Notes: generated from the letters alone by a model not told the origin. 64,000 bases of DNA from CAZNPW01 sp964575185 (GCA_964575185.1 CAZNPW010000007.1:1-64000); one strand, 5' to 3'. Counted from the stretch's first letter, positions 8,256 to 17,397 are shown. Numbers and translations are program-made.

Positions 8256-9122
8256 TCAAGCGGCATTGCGAAACTCCTCTGGCACTGTGTAGACTCTGCG
8301 CCCTCGATATGAGTAATCGAAAGTCCAAAGTCTTCCTTGCTTTGCCAGATCCAAACTTTGACTTTTAAACACCTGGAAATCCGGATTTTCTTCGCCAAGT
8401 GGGTCAGATGCGCGAGGATACCTTAGCCAACTCGATACCCAAGATTGGTAAGTCTCGTCAGTGATCTTCTGGTGATCCATCGGCGATGACTTGTGTTCGG
8501 GCCGTTCCAACTGCCGCGTGATCTTGAGCCGGTCAAGTCCAGCGCCTATGTCAGCGTATCGTAGATGGAATCGATAAAGGTCGCCATACACCGGCGGCTC
8601 CGATGAATTATGAAACCCCACTCCAAAACGCACCTTCCTTCTTAATAGAGTGGGCTTGCACATTGCACCGACGAAAAGCAGGTTATTGCGCTGACTTAGT
8701 ATCGGACCGTCGCCCAAGGCAGGCTCGGCTAATGCGTCATGAAGCACGTCATAGCCAAACGTAGCGTTCGCATGGCCGCCGCGGTGAACGTAGTCTTCGA
8801 GGTTCTGGTAAATGGAAGGGTCGGCAACCACGAACTCATCTATATCAACGTAAAGAACGGCTTCAAAGTTGCCCAAAAGCTTCTCTGCATAGTCCGCAAC
8901 GAACTCAACGCGCCAATTTTGATAAGAATCTCCACCCGCCTCTCGCGGAAGCCTCACCACAGAAGCAGCTGGGATATCACAGCTTCCGTCTGTGGAGCCG
9001 TGATCCAACAGGTGAAGTGCGTCATTGGAATCTACTTGACGAGAATAATGGTTAACCCAGCGCGAAACCATCGATCCTTCGTTAAAGGCCATCGCAATGA
9101 CAGCGATTGCACGTTTCGTCAT
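8256..9122 (-). CDS. Glycosyltransferase family 2-like protein (Glyco_tranf_2_4 type)
   Basis: A 288-residue protein read from ATG 9122, which lies four bases after the TAG of the large upstream gene. Longer in-frame starts would fall inside that gene. Seen: IAMAFNEGSMVSRWVNHY near the N-terminus, LDHGSTDGS, and the metal-binding DxD in YVDIDEFVVADP near residue 100. The family carries out nucleotide-sugar transfer, often in polysaccharide or protein glycosylation. There is no signal peptide or membrane helix, so it is probably cytoplasmic. The gene is markedly AT-richer than all neighbours (many AAA, TTT and ATA codons), a sign of recent acquisition. Acceptor and donor are unknown. Confidence 0.75.
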   Translation of the reverse strand: MTKRAIAVIAMAFNEGSMVSRWVNHYSRQVDSNDALHLLDHGSTDGSCDIPAASVVRLPREAGGDSYQNWRVEFVADYAEKLLGNFEAVLYVDIDEFVVADPSIYQNLEDYVHRGGHANATFGYDVLHDALAEPALGDGPILSQRNNLLFVGAMCKPTLLRRKVRFGVGFHNSSEPPVYGDLYRFHLRYADIGAGLDRLKITRQLERPEHKSSPMDHQKITDETYQSWVSSWLRYPRASDPLGEENPDFQVFKSQSLDLAKQGRLWTFDYSYRGRRVYTVPEEFRNAA

Positions 9123-9126
9123 GAAT

Positions 9127-12100
9127 CTAGTCACCTGCCCCCAAATGCGCCCGACACGCCTCCAGATGTGCCACCTGCGCTGCGAGGGTGGCCTCGTCAA
9201 GGGGAAGGATGTCACGGATGTGACGCTGGACGCCCGCGATCTCCTCGAGGTGGCGGGCGGCCTTTAGGGCGTGGGTGACGCTGGTGGCGTGGCGGCGGTG
9301 GGTGTTCAGGGGCTCGGGGAGCCAGGTGACGCCGCCGCCGGCGGCGCAGAGCTCGGCGTAGAGCCGCCAGTCGCCGGCGACGGCGTAGGTGAGGAGCGCC
9401 TCGCCCACCGCGTCGAGCGCGGACATGAGCGCGTCGCGGCGGAAGACGGCGGCGGAGACGTTCAGGATCACGTTCTTGACCGCGAGGCGGCGCAGGAACT
9501 CCGCCCCCGTGAAGTCGCGAGCGAGGTCGAAGTCGCCGGTCTCGTTCATGTAGGGGCGGTAGCTATCGCCGGTCGGGCGGTCCTCGCCGTCGATCTGGCG
9601 GCTGTCGCAGAAGCCCAGGACCGACCCGGCGGCCTGCATCCGGGCGACGAGGCGGGCGACGAGGGCTGCGTCGGCCAGGTCGTCGGCCTCGGCGATCCAG
9701 ACGTAGTCGCCCTGCGCCATCTCCACCCCCCGCCGCCACTGCGCGAAGGGGGAGCCGGTGTTGGTGTCGTTGACAGTGAGGGCGATGCGGCGGCGGGCGG
9801 CGGCGGCGACCTCGGCGATCACCGCGACGCTGCCGTCGGTCGAGGCGTCGTCGAGCACGATGACCTCGCGCAGGGGGTGGGTCTGGTCGAAGACCGACCG
9901 CAGGCGGGGGCCGATGTGGCGTTCGTAGTTGTAGTTCGGCACGATCGCCGAGACGCTGGCGAGGCCGGGGGCGAGGCGGGTCAGCAGGCCCCAGGCGTAG
10001 GCGTCGAAGCGGTGGTCGCGCAGCACGGTCTCGCGCCGGGCGGTCGCCTTGCGGCGGCCGCGGTCGCGCTGGTCGATGAGCGCCATGATCGCCTCGGCCG
10101 CGCCGAGCGGGTCGTTCGGCGGGACGAGCGTGCCGTGGCGGCGGATCAGGTCGTCGCAGCCGCCGGTGCCCGCGTGGCCGACGACGGGCAGGCCGGCCGC
10201 GAGCGCCTCGAGCACGACCGAGGGGAAGGGGTCTTCGCGCGAGGAGAGGTAGAAGAGGTCGGCCGCGGCGAAGAAGCGGGCGACGTCGGCGCGGTGGCCG
10301 AGGATGCGGACGACAGGATCGAGGCCCGCCGCGGTGATCTCGGGCGCGAACCAGCCCTTGGCCTCGTCGGCGGCGGCGCCGACCCAGAGGAAGGCCACGT
10401 CGGGGTTCTGGCCGCAGACCGACAGGCCCGCGCTGACGAAGCGGTCGATGCCCTTGCGCAGGTCGGCGTAGCCCACGCCGAGCACGATGCGGGTGCCGAG
10501 CGGCAGGCCGAGTTCGGCGCGCAGGCCGTGGTCGCCCGGCGGCTGGTCGAGGACGGCGGTGTTGTAGAGGCCCTGGGGGAAGATGTCCGCCTGCCCGGCG
10601 ACGGGGCCGGAGATGGCCTCGAACCCGTCGCGGACGATCTGCGCGGGAAAGACGACCCGGTCGGCGAGCCGGGCGATGGCGGCGGCCTGGTCCTGCAGGC
10701 GGTAGGCGCGCAGGAGGTTCGGGAGCTCGTGGACGAGCGACAGCGTGGCGAAGCCCGCGGCCTTCAGGGCGGGGAGGAAGGCCCCGGTGACGGTGGTGTT
10801 GGCGATGGCGGTGGTGAAGCCGCGCCGCGTCATGTCGGCCAGATGCGCCCGCAGCCCGTCGCTGTCGGGGGCCATGACCGTCACCGGACCCAGCGCCTCG
10901 TAGGCCGCGCGCACCGATCCGGCGGTGCTTTCGGCAGCCCGGTCGGCGGCGACGAGGAAGGCCACCTCGCAGCCGAACTGGCCCGAAAGCGTCTCGGCGA
11001 TGCGGGAAAGCAGGATCTGCGCGCCGAAGCCGAGAAGGTCGTGGCCGACGAACAGCACCTTCGACCGGCCCCGGGCGATATCGACGCCCGCGCCGTGCAC
11101 GACGCGCGACAGGGTGTTCAGGTAGGCCGCGCCGAAATGCACGTCGGGTTCGAGGTAGGCACCTTCGGCCCATTCGTTCCACGCGTTGACGCAGACGATG
11201 GCCTCGCCGTGGACGGGATGGGCGTTGGCCTGGGTCACCGCCCAGTCGAGCCAGCGCGCGAAGCCCGCAGGCGTCGACCCGGCGACGACCGTCCCGCGCC
11301 CGGGCCTGCGCGCCTCGTTGTCCCAGGCGGGGAAGACGGTGCGGATCAGCGGAAACTCCGGCGCAGGGTCGGCGCAGGCAACCTCGACCAGCGCGTCGTA
11401 GGGGCGGATGTCGCCGGCGTAGGACGGGTCGATCAGCCGCATCGCGTGGTTGACCGGCGAGACCTTGGACAGGACCTTGTGCGGCGGAAACTCGATCGCG
11501 CCGTCCGAGCCGAGCTCGCGCGGGTCGTTGTCGCCGAAGGCCTGCGCCTGGAAGATCAGCGGCGTCAGCCCGTGGCGGTCGGCGAAGATCCTGCGGATGC
11601 GGGTCAGCCAGGAGGTGACCTCGGGGATGTGGCCGGGGCGGTAGATGAACATCAGCGGCCGCCCGTCCGGCCGGATGTAGCGCGGGTCGGCCATGTGGCG
11701 GGCGAGGTCGTCGACGAAGGGGATGTCGTCCTCGGGCCGGTAGGACTGGCGGAGGATCACCTCTTTCTCGGCCCCGTCCCAGGTGCGGGTCCAGTTCTCG
11801 TTGGCCCACATCAGGCAGAAGGGGAAGTCGAGGCTCGGGTCGGCCAGGAACCGCTCCATCGGCGCGTCGAGCACGCGCTCGCCGTCGAACCAGTAGTGGT
11901 AGACGCAGAAGCCGTAGAGGCCCGCGGCGCGCGCCATCTCGATCTGGCGGCGCATCGTGTCGCCCTCGGTCAGCGAATAGGGGCCGAGGTCGCGCGGGAT
12001 GCGGGGCTGGATGTGGCCCTGGAACCGCGGCAGCGCGCGCGGCAGGTTGCGCCATTCGGTGAAGCCCCGGCCCCAGTTGCGGTCGTTGACCGGGACCGGG

Positions 12101-13140
12101 TGGAACTGCGGCAGGTAGTAGGCGAGCACCTTGGCCCGCGGCGTCCGGCCGACGCCGATGGCGGGGTCGAACTCCTCGAAATGCGGGCCGGGGGCGGTGG
12201 CGAAGGCATGGGCCGCGAAGACGTCGCCGTCGGGGGCGCGGCCGAGCTTCTGCAGGACGCGGCCTTCGGTCACGCCCTGGACGCAGTAGTGCAGGAACGG
12301 GTTCATCCCCGCCGCCGCCACGTCGGGGTGCAGTGCGAGGTAGTGCCAGGTGGAGAACCAGGGGGCCGGGTCGTGGCCCTGCAGCCAGCCCGCGGTCAGG
12401 TAGTGGCTGGCCGGATCGGCCGGGCGGCGGTCGGTCGCGAAGCCCGCGAGGTAGAACTCGGCGTCGAACAGCGGCTCGATGGCGGCGGCGTCGGGGTGGC
12501 GCGACGGATCGGGGTCGGGGGAGGCGGGGGCTGCGGGGGCTGTCACCTCCTTTGGGGCGGGCGGGGCTGCGGGGGCTGCGGGTAGCGCCGCGCCCGGCTG
12601 GCGCAGCGTGGCCAGAAGATCGGGGATCGACACGCGCACGTCGGCGAGCGCGGGGGCGAAGGGCAGGTGCAGGTCCGCATCCGCGAGCGCGACGGCGAAG
12701 AGCGCGTCGAGCGGCAGCGGCCTGTCGGCCAGCGCCTGCAGGCGTTGCAGCGCCGGGAAGAGCTCGGGCAGGTCGAGCTGGCCGAGGTCGAACTGGAACC
12801 CGGCGGCGACGGGCCGGCCGAGCCGGGCCGACAGGTCATCGCGCCGGTGGCCGGTCGAGACGGTGCCGAGACGGCGGCCGGCGAGCGAGATTTCCACCCG
12901 CAGCGGCTGGCCGGGCGCCGCGCCGTCGAGGGCCCAGCCCGCGATGATCTGCCCGTCGACCGAATCGACGCAGCCGCGGAAGCGGTGGGTGCCGCCAAGG
13001 TCCGACAGGCTCGCCGGCGCGAAGCGGCGCGACCGGCCCGACCTTGGCGCGGCGGCTTCGGGAGCGGGGGCGGGGGCGGCCGGGGCCGGATCGGCCCGGA
13101 AGTTCACCACGAACCGCGCCGGATCACGTTCCGCCATCAT
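9127..13140 (-). CDS. Three-module glycan protein: WbsX (GH99-like) + GT4 + GT2 glycosyltransferase domains
   Basis: About 1337 residues. Order: a low-complexity start; a beta-type domain with IAGWALDGAAPGQPLRVE near residues 60-85; an Ala/Pro linker; a short element YLALHPDVAAAGMNPFLHY; a WbsX/GH99-like domain from about 333 (KVLAYYLPQFHPVPVNDRNW) to 670 (NEWAEGAYLEPD); a GT4-type transferase from about 690 (VLFVGHDLLGFGAQ) with SREDPFPSVVLEALAAGLPV near 970; and a GT2-type transferase from about 1063 (SAIVPNYNYERH, LDDASTDGS, WIAEADD) to the end. Such fusions occur in loci for O-antigen or cell-surface glycans. ATG 13140 is preferred to GTG 13146. Donor and acceptor are not predictable, and there is no secretion signal. 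Confidence 0.85.
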   Translation of the reverse strand: MMAERDPARFVVNFRADPAPAAPAPAPEAAAPRSGRSRRFAPASLSDLGGTHRFRGCVDSVDGQIIAGWALDGAAPGQPLRVEISLAGRRLGTVSTGHRRDDLSARLGRPVAAGFQFDLGQLDLPELFPALQRLQALADRPLPLDALFAVALADADLHLPFAPALADVRVSIPDLLATLRQPGAALPAAPAAPPAPKEVTAPAAPASPDPDPSRHPDAAAIEPLFDAEFYLAGFATDRRPADPASHYLTAGWLQGHDPAPWFSTWHYLALHPDVAAAGMNPFLHYCVQGVTEGRVLQKLGRAPDGDVFAAHAFATAPGPHFEEFDPAIGVGRTPRAKVLAYYLPQFHPVPVNDRNWGRGFTEWRNLPRALPRFQGHIQPRIPRDLGPYSLTEGDTMRRQIEMARAAGLYGFCVYHYWFDGERVLDAPMERFLADPSLDFPFCLMWANENWTRTWDGAEKEVILRQSYRPEDDIPFVDDLARHMADPRYIRPDGRPLMFIYRPGHIPEVTSWLTRIRRIFADRHGLTPLIFQAQAFGDNDPRELGSDGAIEFPPHKVLSKVSPVNHAMRLIDPSYAGDIRPYDALVEVACADPAPEFPLIRTVFPAWDNEARRPGRGTVVAGSTPAGFARWLDWAVTQANAHPVHGEAIVCVNAWNEWAEGAYLEPDVHFGAAYLNTLSRVVHGAGVDIARGRSKVLFVGHDLLGFGAQILLSRIAETLSGQFGCEVAFLVAADRAAESTAGSVRAAYEALGPVTVMAPDSDGLRAHLADMTRRGFTTAIANTTVTGAFLPALKAAGFATLSLVHELPNLLRAYRLQDQAAAIARLADRVVFPAQIVRDGFEAISGPVAGQADIFPQGLYNTAVLDQPPGDHGLRAELGLPLGTRIVLGVGYADLRKGIDRFVSAGLSVCGQNPDVAFLWVGAAADEAKGWFAPEITAAGLDPVVRILGHRADVARFFAAADLFYLSSREDPFPSVVLEALAAGLPVVGHAGTGGCDDLIRRHGTLVPPNDPLGAAEAIMALIDQRDRGRRKATARRETVLRDHRFDAYAWGLLTRLAPGLASVSAIVPNYNYERHIGPRLRSVFDQTHPLREVIVLDDASTDGSVAVIAEVAAAARRRIALTVNDTNTGSPFAQWRRGVEMAQGDYVWIAEADDLADAALVARLVARMQAAGSVLGFCDSRQIDGEDRPTGDSYRPYMNETGDFDLARDFTGAEFLRRLAVKNVILNVSAAVFRRDALMSALDAVGEALLTYAVAGDWRLYAELCAAGGGVTWLPEPLNTHRRHATSVTHALKAARHLEEIAGVQRHIRDILPLDEATLAAQVAHLEACRAHLGAGD

Positions 13141-13206
13141 CCCCACCCGCTTGCAGCCGTGCGGCGGTTCTAGGCGACGGAGATGCAGTTTGCCAATGCC
13201 CTGGCG

Positions 13207-14055
13207 TCACGCGCCATGCGTGCGGGGGTAGCCGTTCGCGGGTGGCGGTTGCCAGTCCGCCAGCAGTCCGGGCTGCGGTGCCCAGATTTCCATCACCAGC
13301 GGATGGCAGGCCTGCGCGTCGCTCGAATGGTCGGCCCCGCAGTCGCCCCCCGGGCAGGCCGACAGCGCGGCGATGAGGGGGATTTCGGCGAAGAGGTCGA
13401 GGTGGTCGCCGGCGCGCACGGGGCTCGCCTTCATGAAATAGCGGTGGGTGTCGCGGGCGAAGCCGGTGCACATGAAGACGTTCAGCACGTCGTGGACCAG
13501 CGGTTCGGCGTCGGCCAGGGGCAGGCCGGTCAGGTCGGCGAGCGCGCGGGTCAGGTTGGAGTGGCAGCAGTGGTGGTAGTCGGTGCCGTGGAGGAGGCGG
13601 TTGGTATAGGGGTCGCAGCGGGTGCCGATCACGTCGTGCACCCCCGCGCCGTCGGCGTCGAAGCCGTACCACGAGAGCGAATCGGCGATGACCGTCGCCA
13701 TGGGGCGCAGGTGCGGCAGGGTGGACCAGAGGCGGTGGCCGGTGGTGACGTGGGTGGCGTGCAGCGCGCGGGTCTTGCCGGAGAAGAAGCGCTCGGTCAG
13801 GTCGTGGGCGTGCCAGAGGTTCAGGTCGCCGACCTGCGGGCCTTCGGGGCAGAGGATGCGCAGGATGTGGCCCGCGGGGACGGGGAGGGCGCGGCCGTCG
13901 CGCGGGGGGACGGTGAGGCGGGCGGTGCGGGTGGCCGTGGCCATGGCGCGCTGGCGGAGCGGCAGGTCGACGGGCGGAAGCTGGTCGGCCCGGTAGGTCG
14001 GCACGGGGCGCGCGGCGCGGCGGGCGGCGGCGTCGGGGGGCGCGGGGTTCGGCAT
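13207..14055 (-). CDS. Urea carboxylase-associated family protein (DUF1989)
   Basis: A 282-residue protein with the DUF1989 hallmarks: LNLWHAHDLTERFFSGKTRAL, TRCDPYTNRLLHGTDYHHCCHSNL and LNVFMCTGF, then KASPVRAGDHLDLFAEIPLI and the cysteine motif CPGGDCGAD near the C-terminus. Clustered His and Cys suggest a bound metal. Members often sit beside urea carboxylase or allophanate hydrolase; their activity is not established. Here it is divergent from the 5-oxoprolinase genes, with 63 bp between starts, and those proteins are distantly related to the carboxylase/hydrolase partners. The large glycan gene starts 66 bp downstream on the same strand, but a functional link seems unlikely. Confidence 0.85.
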   Translation of the reverse strand: MPNPAPPDAAARRAARPVPTYRADQLPPVDLPLRQRAMATATRTARLTVPPRDGRALPVPAGHILRILCPEGPQVGDLNLWHAHDLTERFFSGKTRALHATHVTTGHRLWSTLPHLRPMATVIADSLSWYGFDADGAGVHDVIGTRCDPYTNRLLHGTDYHHCCHSNLTRALADLTGLPLADAEPLVHDVLNVFMCTGFARDTHRYFMKASPVRAGDHLDLFAEIPLIAALSACPGGDCGADHSSDAQACHPLVMEIWAPQPGLLADWQPPPANGYPRTHGA

Positions 14056-14118
14056 GGCGGGGGCACTCGCGTCGTGGCAGGATCGCGGCGAGGAAAGCCG
14101 CAAACGGGGCGCGGGTAA

Positions 14119-14865
14119 ATGGGCAGGGCGGTCGACCTGAACGCCGATCTGGCCGAGGAGGCGGGGGACGACGCGGCGATGCTGCCGTTCCTGTCCTCGG
14201 CGTCCTTGAGCTGCGGGGCCCATGCCGGGGGGCCGGGGGTGCTGCGCGCGGCGCTGCTGGCCTGCCGGGCGGCGGGGGTGACCGCGGGGGCGCATCCGGG
14301 ATACGCCGACCGGGCGGGTTTCGGCCGGGTGGTGGTGGCGATGGCGGCCGACGACATCGCGGCGATGGTGGCCGGGCAGGTGCGGGAGGCGCTGGCGGCG
14401 GGGGCGGAGACGGGGGTGCGGATCGCCTACGTCAAGCCGCACGGGGCGCTCTACAACCTGGCGGCGGTCGATGCGGCGGTCGCCGGGGCGGTCGCGCGCG
14501 GGGTGGCGGAGGCGGATGCGGGGCTGGTGCTGCTGGGGCTCGCGGGCTCGCGGATGATCGGTGCCGCGCGCGCGGCGGGGCTGCGGGCGGCGGGGGAGGG
14601 GTTCGCGGACCGGGCCTATGCGGCGGACGGCACGCTGGTGCCGCGGGGGGTGGCGGGGGCGGTGCTGCACGACGCCGATCAGGTCGCTGCGCGGGCGGTG
14701 GCGATGGTGCGGGACGGGGCGGTGACGGCGGTCTGCGGCACGCGGGTAGCGGTGGCGTTCGACAGCCTGTGCCTGCACGGCGACACGCCCGGCGCGGTCG
14801 CGCTGGCGCGGGCGACCCGCGCCGCGCTGGAGGCCGCCGGGGTCGCCGTCCGGCCCTTCGCATGA
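14119..14865 (+). CDS. pxpA: 5-oxoprolinase subunit A (LamB/YcsF family)
   Basis: A 248-residue protein opening MGRAVDLNADLAEEAGDD, then SLSCGAHAGGP and AGAHPGYADRAGFGR, and YVKPHGALYN near residue 108. These are the conserved LamB/YcsF segments. With PxpB and PxpC it forms the ATP-dependent 5-oxoprolinase that reopens pyroglutamate to glutamate. First gene of a three-gene operon whose stops and starts overlap by 4 nt. Slightly shorter than the usual 245-255 range midpoint but complete. Confidence 0.93.
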   Translation: MGRAVDLNADLAEEAGDDAAMLPFLSSASLSCGAHAGGPGVLRAALLACRAAGVTAGAHPGYADRAGFGRVVVAMAADDIAAMVAGQVREALAAGAETGVRIAYVKPHGALYNLAAVDAAVAGAVARGVAEADAGLVLLGLAGSRMIGAARAAGLRAAGEGFADRAYAADGTLVPRGVAGAVLHDADQVAARAVAMVRDGAVTAVCGTRVAVAFDSLCLHGDTPGAVALARATRAALEAAGVAVRPFA

Positions 14866-15566
14866 CGCCGCGCATCCTGGATGCGGGCGATAGCGCCGTG
14901 ACGGTGGAGTTCGGGCGGCGGATCGACGCGGCGGCCTCGGCCCGGGTGCTGGCGCTGGATGCGGCGCTGGCGGGGGAGGGAATCCTCGAGACGGTGCCGA
15001 CCTACCGGGCGCTGATGGTCCACTACGACCCGCTGGTGCTGCCGCGCGACCGGCTGCTGGCCCGGATCGCGGCGGCGCTGGAGGCCCCCGTCGGCCCGGC
15101 GGCGGAGGGCGCGCTGTGGCTGCTGCCGGCCTGCGTCGATGCACGCCTCGCGTCCGACCTGCCGCATGTCGCCGCCGCCACGGGGCTGGCGGAGGGGGAG
15201 GTGCTGCGGCTGGTGCTCGGCACCACCTTCCGCGTCGCGATGTTCGGCTTCGCGCCGGGCTGGGCCTACCTGTCGGGCCTGCCCGCCGCGCTTGCGCTGC
15301 CCCGGCGGGCCACGCCGCGGGCGAAGATTCCCGCGGGGGCGGTGATCGTCGCGGGCGGGCAGGCGATCGTCGCGGGGCCGGCGATGCCGTCGGGCTGGCA
15401 CGTCATCGGCCGCACGCCCGAGGCGATGTTCGCGCCCGGACGGACCCCGCCCGTCCTGCTGGCCCCGGGGGACCGGCTGCGGTTTCAGGCGGTGGACCTT
15501 GCGACCTTCGCCGCGCTGGAGGCGCGCGTGGCGGCGGGCGAAGTCGTGGCGCGGAGGTCCCCGTGA
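14862..15566 (+). CDS. pxpB: 5-oxoprolinase subunit B (KipI-like)
   Basis: A 234-residue protein from ATG 14862 (ATGA overlap with pxpA). It begins ILDAGDSAVTVEFG and carries the KipI/PxpB C-terminal segment GFAPGWAYLSGLP (near residues 128-140), LPRRATPRAKIPAGAVIVAGGQ and SGWHVIGRTP. It binds the PxpC partner to make the ATP-dependent pyroglutamate-opening complex. The frame is open further upstream inside pxpA, but the overlapping ATG and homology to the KipI N-terminus fix the start. Confidence 0.93.
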   Translation: MTPRILDAGDSAVTVEFGRRIDAAASARVLALDAALAGEGILETVPTYRALMVHYDPLVLPRDRLLARIAAALEAPVGPAAEGALWLLPACVDARLASDLPHVAAATGLAEGEVLRLVLGTTFRVAMFGFAPGWAYLSGLPAALALPRRATPRAKIPAGAVIVAGGQAIVAGPAMPSGWHVIGRTPEAMFAPGRTPPVLLAPGDRLRFQAVDLATFAALEARVAAGEVVARRSP

Positions 15567-16549
15567 CGCTGCGGCTGACCCGGGCGGGGCCGCTGACGAC
15601 GGTGCAGGACGCCGGGCGGCGCGGCTGGATGCGCTGGGGCGTGACGCCCGCCGGGCCGATGGACTGGATCGCCTTCGCCACCGCCGCGCGGCTGATCGAC
15701 CTTCCGCCCGGCGCGGCGGCGGTGGAGATCGGGCCGGCGGGCCTGACGCTGCTGGCCGAGGCCGACCAGCGCATCGCCGTCGCGGCCCCGGGGTTCCGGG
15801 TGACACGCGACGGCCGGCCCCTGCCCTCGCGCGTGGCGGTCGGGCTGCGGGCGGGGCAGGTGGTCGACATCGCCCCCGGCCCGGCGGGGGTCTGGGGGTA
15901 TCTGGCGCTGCCGGGGGGCGTCGCGGCGCCCGCGGTGCTCGGCAGCCGGGCGACGCATGTGCGCAGCGGGATGGGCCGCGTGCTCGCGGCGGGGGACGCG
16001 CTCGAGGCCGGGGCCGAGGCGGAGGGGCCGGACATGGCGCTGATCCCGCCGCCTTTGCCCGGCGGCCCGGTGCGCGTGTTGCCCGGCCCGCAGGACGACC
16101 ACTTCGCGCCCGACATCCGGGCACGGCTGACCGCCGCGACCTGGCGGGTGGGCGTGCGGTCCGACCGCATGGCCTGGCGGCTCGAAGGGCCGCCGCTGCC
16201 GGCGACAGGCGGGCACGACATCGTGTCGGACGGCACGCCCATGGGGGCGATCCAGGTGCCGGGCGACGGGCAGCCGCTGGTGCTGCTGGCCGACCGCCAG
16301 CCGACCGGCGGCTACCCCAAGATCGCCTGCGTCATCACCGCCGACCTGCCGCGGCTGGCCCAGACGCGGCCGGGCGAGACGCTGCGCTTCGCCGTCGCGG
16401 GCCATGCCGAGGCGGTGACCGCCCTGCGCGCCGCCCGGGCCTGGCTCGACGCCCTGCCGCGCCACCGCCGTCTGCTGGCCCTGCCCCCGCCGCCCCGGCG
16501 CGCGGAAGAGCCTGCGGCGCGCGACGACGGGGGCCCGGGCCGCGCCTGA
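15563..16549 (+). CDS. pxpC: 5-oxoprolinase subunit C (KipA-like, biotin-dependent carboxyltransferase family)
   Basis: A 328-residue protein starting at GTG 15563 (GTGA overlap with pxpB). Seen: GPLTTVQDAGRRGWMRWGVTP near the N-terminus, GPMDWIAFATAARLI, ATHVRSGMGR, and the C-terminal segments VGVRSDRMAWRLEG, DGTPMGAIQVPGDGQPLVL and DRQPTGGYPKIA. These are the family-defining blocks of KipA/PxpC. Last gene of pxpABC; the GntR regulator follows after 44 bp but belongs more naturally to the next cluster. Confidence 0.93.
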   Translation: MTLRLTRAGPLTTVQDAGRRGWMRWGVTPAGPMDWIAFATAARLIDLPPGAAAVEIGPAGLTLLAEADQRIAVAAPGFRVTRDGRPLPSRVAVGLRAGQVVDIAPGPAGVWGYLALPGGVAAPAVLGSRATHVRSGMGRVLAAGDALEAGAEAEGPDMALIPPPLPGGPVRVLPGPQDDHFAPDIRARLTAATWRVGVRSDRMAWRLEGPPLPATGGHDIVSDGTPMGAIQVPGDGQPLVLLADRQPTGGYPKIACVITADLPRLAQTRPGETLRFAVAGHAEAVTALRAARAWLDALPRHRRLLALPPPPRRAEEPAARDDGGPGRA

Positions 16550-16593
16550 TCGCACCGTTGCCGCAGGGTCGGCGATCGGGCAGACACGGGTCC

Positions 16594-17394
16594 ATGCCCG
16601 GCCCCGTCCCGCATCGCAAAGGCCCCGCGCCGCTCGGCGGCGTGATCCCGTTCCGCGGCATCCTGGGCGATACCGTCGCGGGCCTCGGCCGGCGGATCGT
16701 CGGGGGCGAGTGGGGCCCGGGGCAGGCCATCCCGCGCGAGGCCGACCTCTGCGCCGCGCTCGGCGTCAGCCGCGCGGTGGTGCGCGAGGCGGTGCGGATC
16801 CTGGCGTCGAAGGGCCTCGTCCGCAGCCGCACCTCGGACGGCACGCGGGTGCTGCCGCGCCGCGAGTGGCGGCTTCTCGACCCCGACGTGATGGACTGGC
16901 GCATCCGCGCGGGCGACACCCAGGCGCTGCTTCTGGACCTGTTGCGCGTGCGCGCCGTGCTGGAACCGGGCGTGGTGCGCGAGGCGACGGTGGTGGCAAG
17001 CCCCGACGGGCGCGCCCGGATCGTCGCGGCCTGGGCCGCCAAGGTCGACTGCTTCGCGCGTCCCGACCCCGACCTCGGCACGCAGCGGCAGCGGTTCATC
17101 GACACCGATCTCGAGTTCCACCGCGCCTTCCTGGCCGCGGTGGAATCGCCCCTGCTGTCGCAGCTTTTCGGCGTGGTCGAGGCGGCGCTGCGGCTGCTGT
17201 TCGACCTGCAGATGCGCGCGCGCGGCTACGAGACCCACATGATCGGGATGGAGGAAGGCCACGCCGCCCATGCCCGCGTCATGGACGCCTGGGCCGCCGG
17301 CGACGCCGAGGCCGCCGAGGCGGCGATGCGCGACCTGATCGCCCGCGCGATGGCCGACGCGCAGGCGGGGCTGACGCGGCTGTCGGCGCGGTGA
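16594..17394 (+). CDS. GntR-family transcriptional regulator, FadR/FCD subfamily
   Basis: A 266-residue protein with an N-terminal winged helix-turn-helix (about residues 25-90; IPREADLCAALGVSRAVVRE, ILASKGLVRSRTSDGTRV) and a C-terminal all-helical FCD ligand domain with DLEFHRAFLAAVESPLLSQL and a metal-site pattern of Asp/His residues, including EEGHAAHARVMDAW. FCD regulators usually respond to sugar acids or other carboxylates. The adjacent convergent dehydrogenase, ABC sugar transporter, dehydratase and aldolase make it the likely repressor of that set. ATG 16594 is the only close start; the frame runs open into pxpC. Confidence 0.9.
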   Translation: MPGPVPHRKGPAPLGGVIPFRGILGDTVAGLGRRIVGGEWGPGQAIPREADLCAALGVSRAVVREAVRILASKGLVRSRTSDGTRVLPRREWRLLDPDVMDWRIRAGDTQALLLDLLRVRAVLEPGVVREATVVASPDGRARIVAAWAAKVDCFARPDPDLGTQRQRFIDTDLEFHRAFLAAVESPLLSQLFGVVEAALRLLFDLQMRARGYETHMIGMEEGHAAHARVMDAWAAGDAEAAEAAMRDLIARAMADAQAGLTRLSAR

Positions 17395-17397
17395 GGG

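Noticed and set aside
8150..8398. 82-codon minus-strand frame overlapping the end of the AT-rich glycosyltransferase
   Set aside because: No ribosome site or family features; it overlaps both the terminator and the glycosyltransferase gene.
9271..12585. 1104-codon open frame antisense to the large glycan gene
   Set aside because: It has a Gly/Ala/Asp/Arg-rich composition with no recognisable domain, as expected for a shadow of a high-GC gene. The opposite strand encodes clear WbsX and glycosyltransferase domains.
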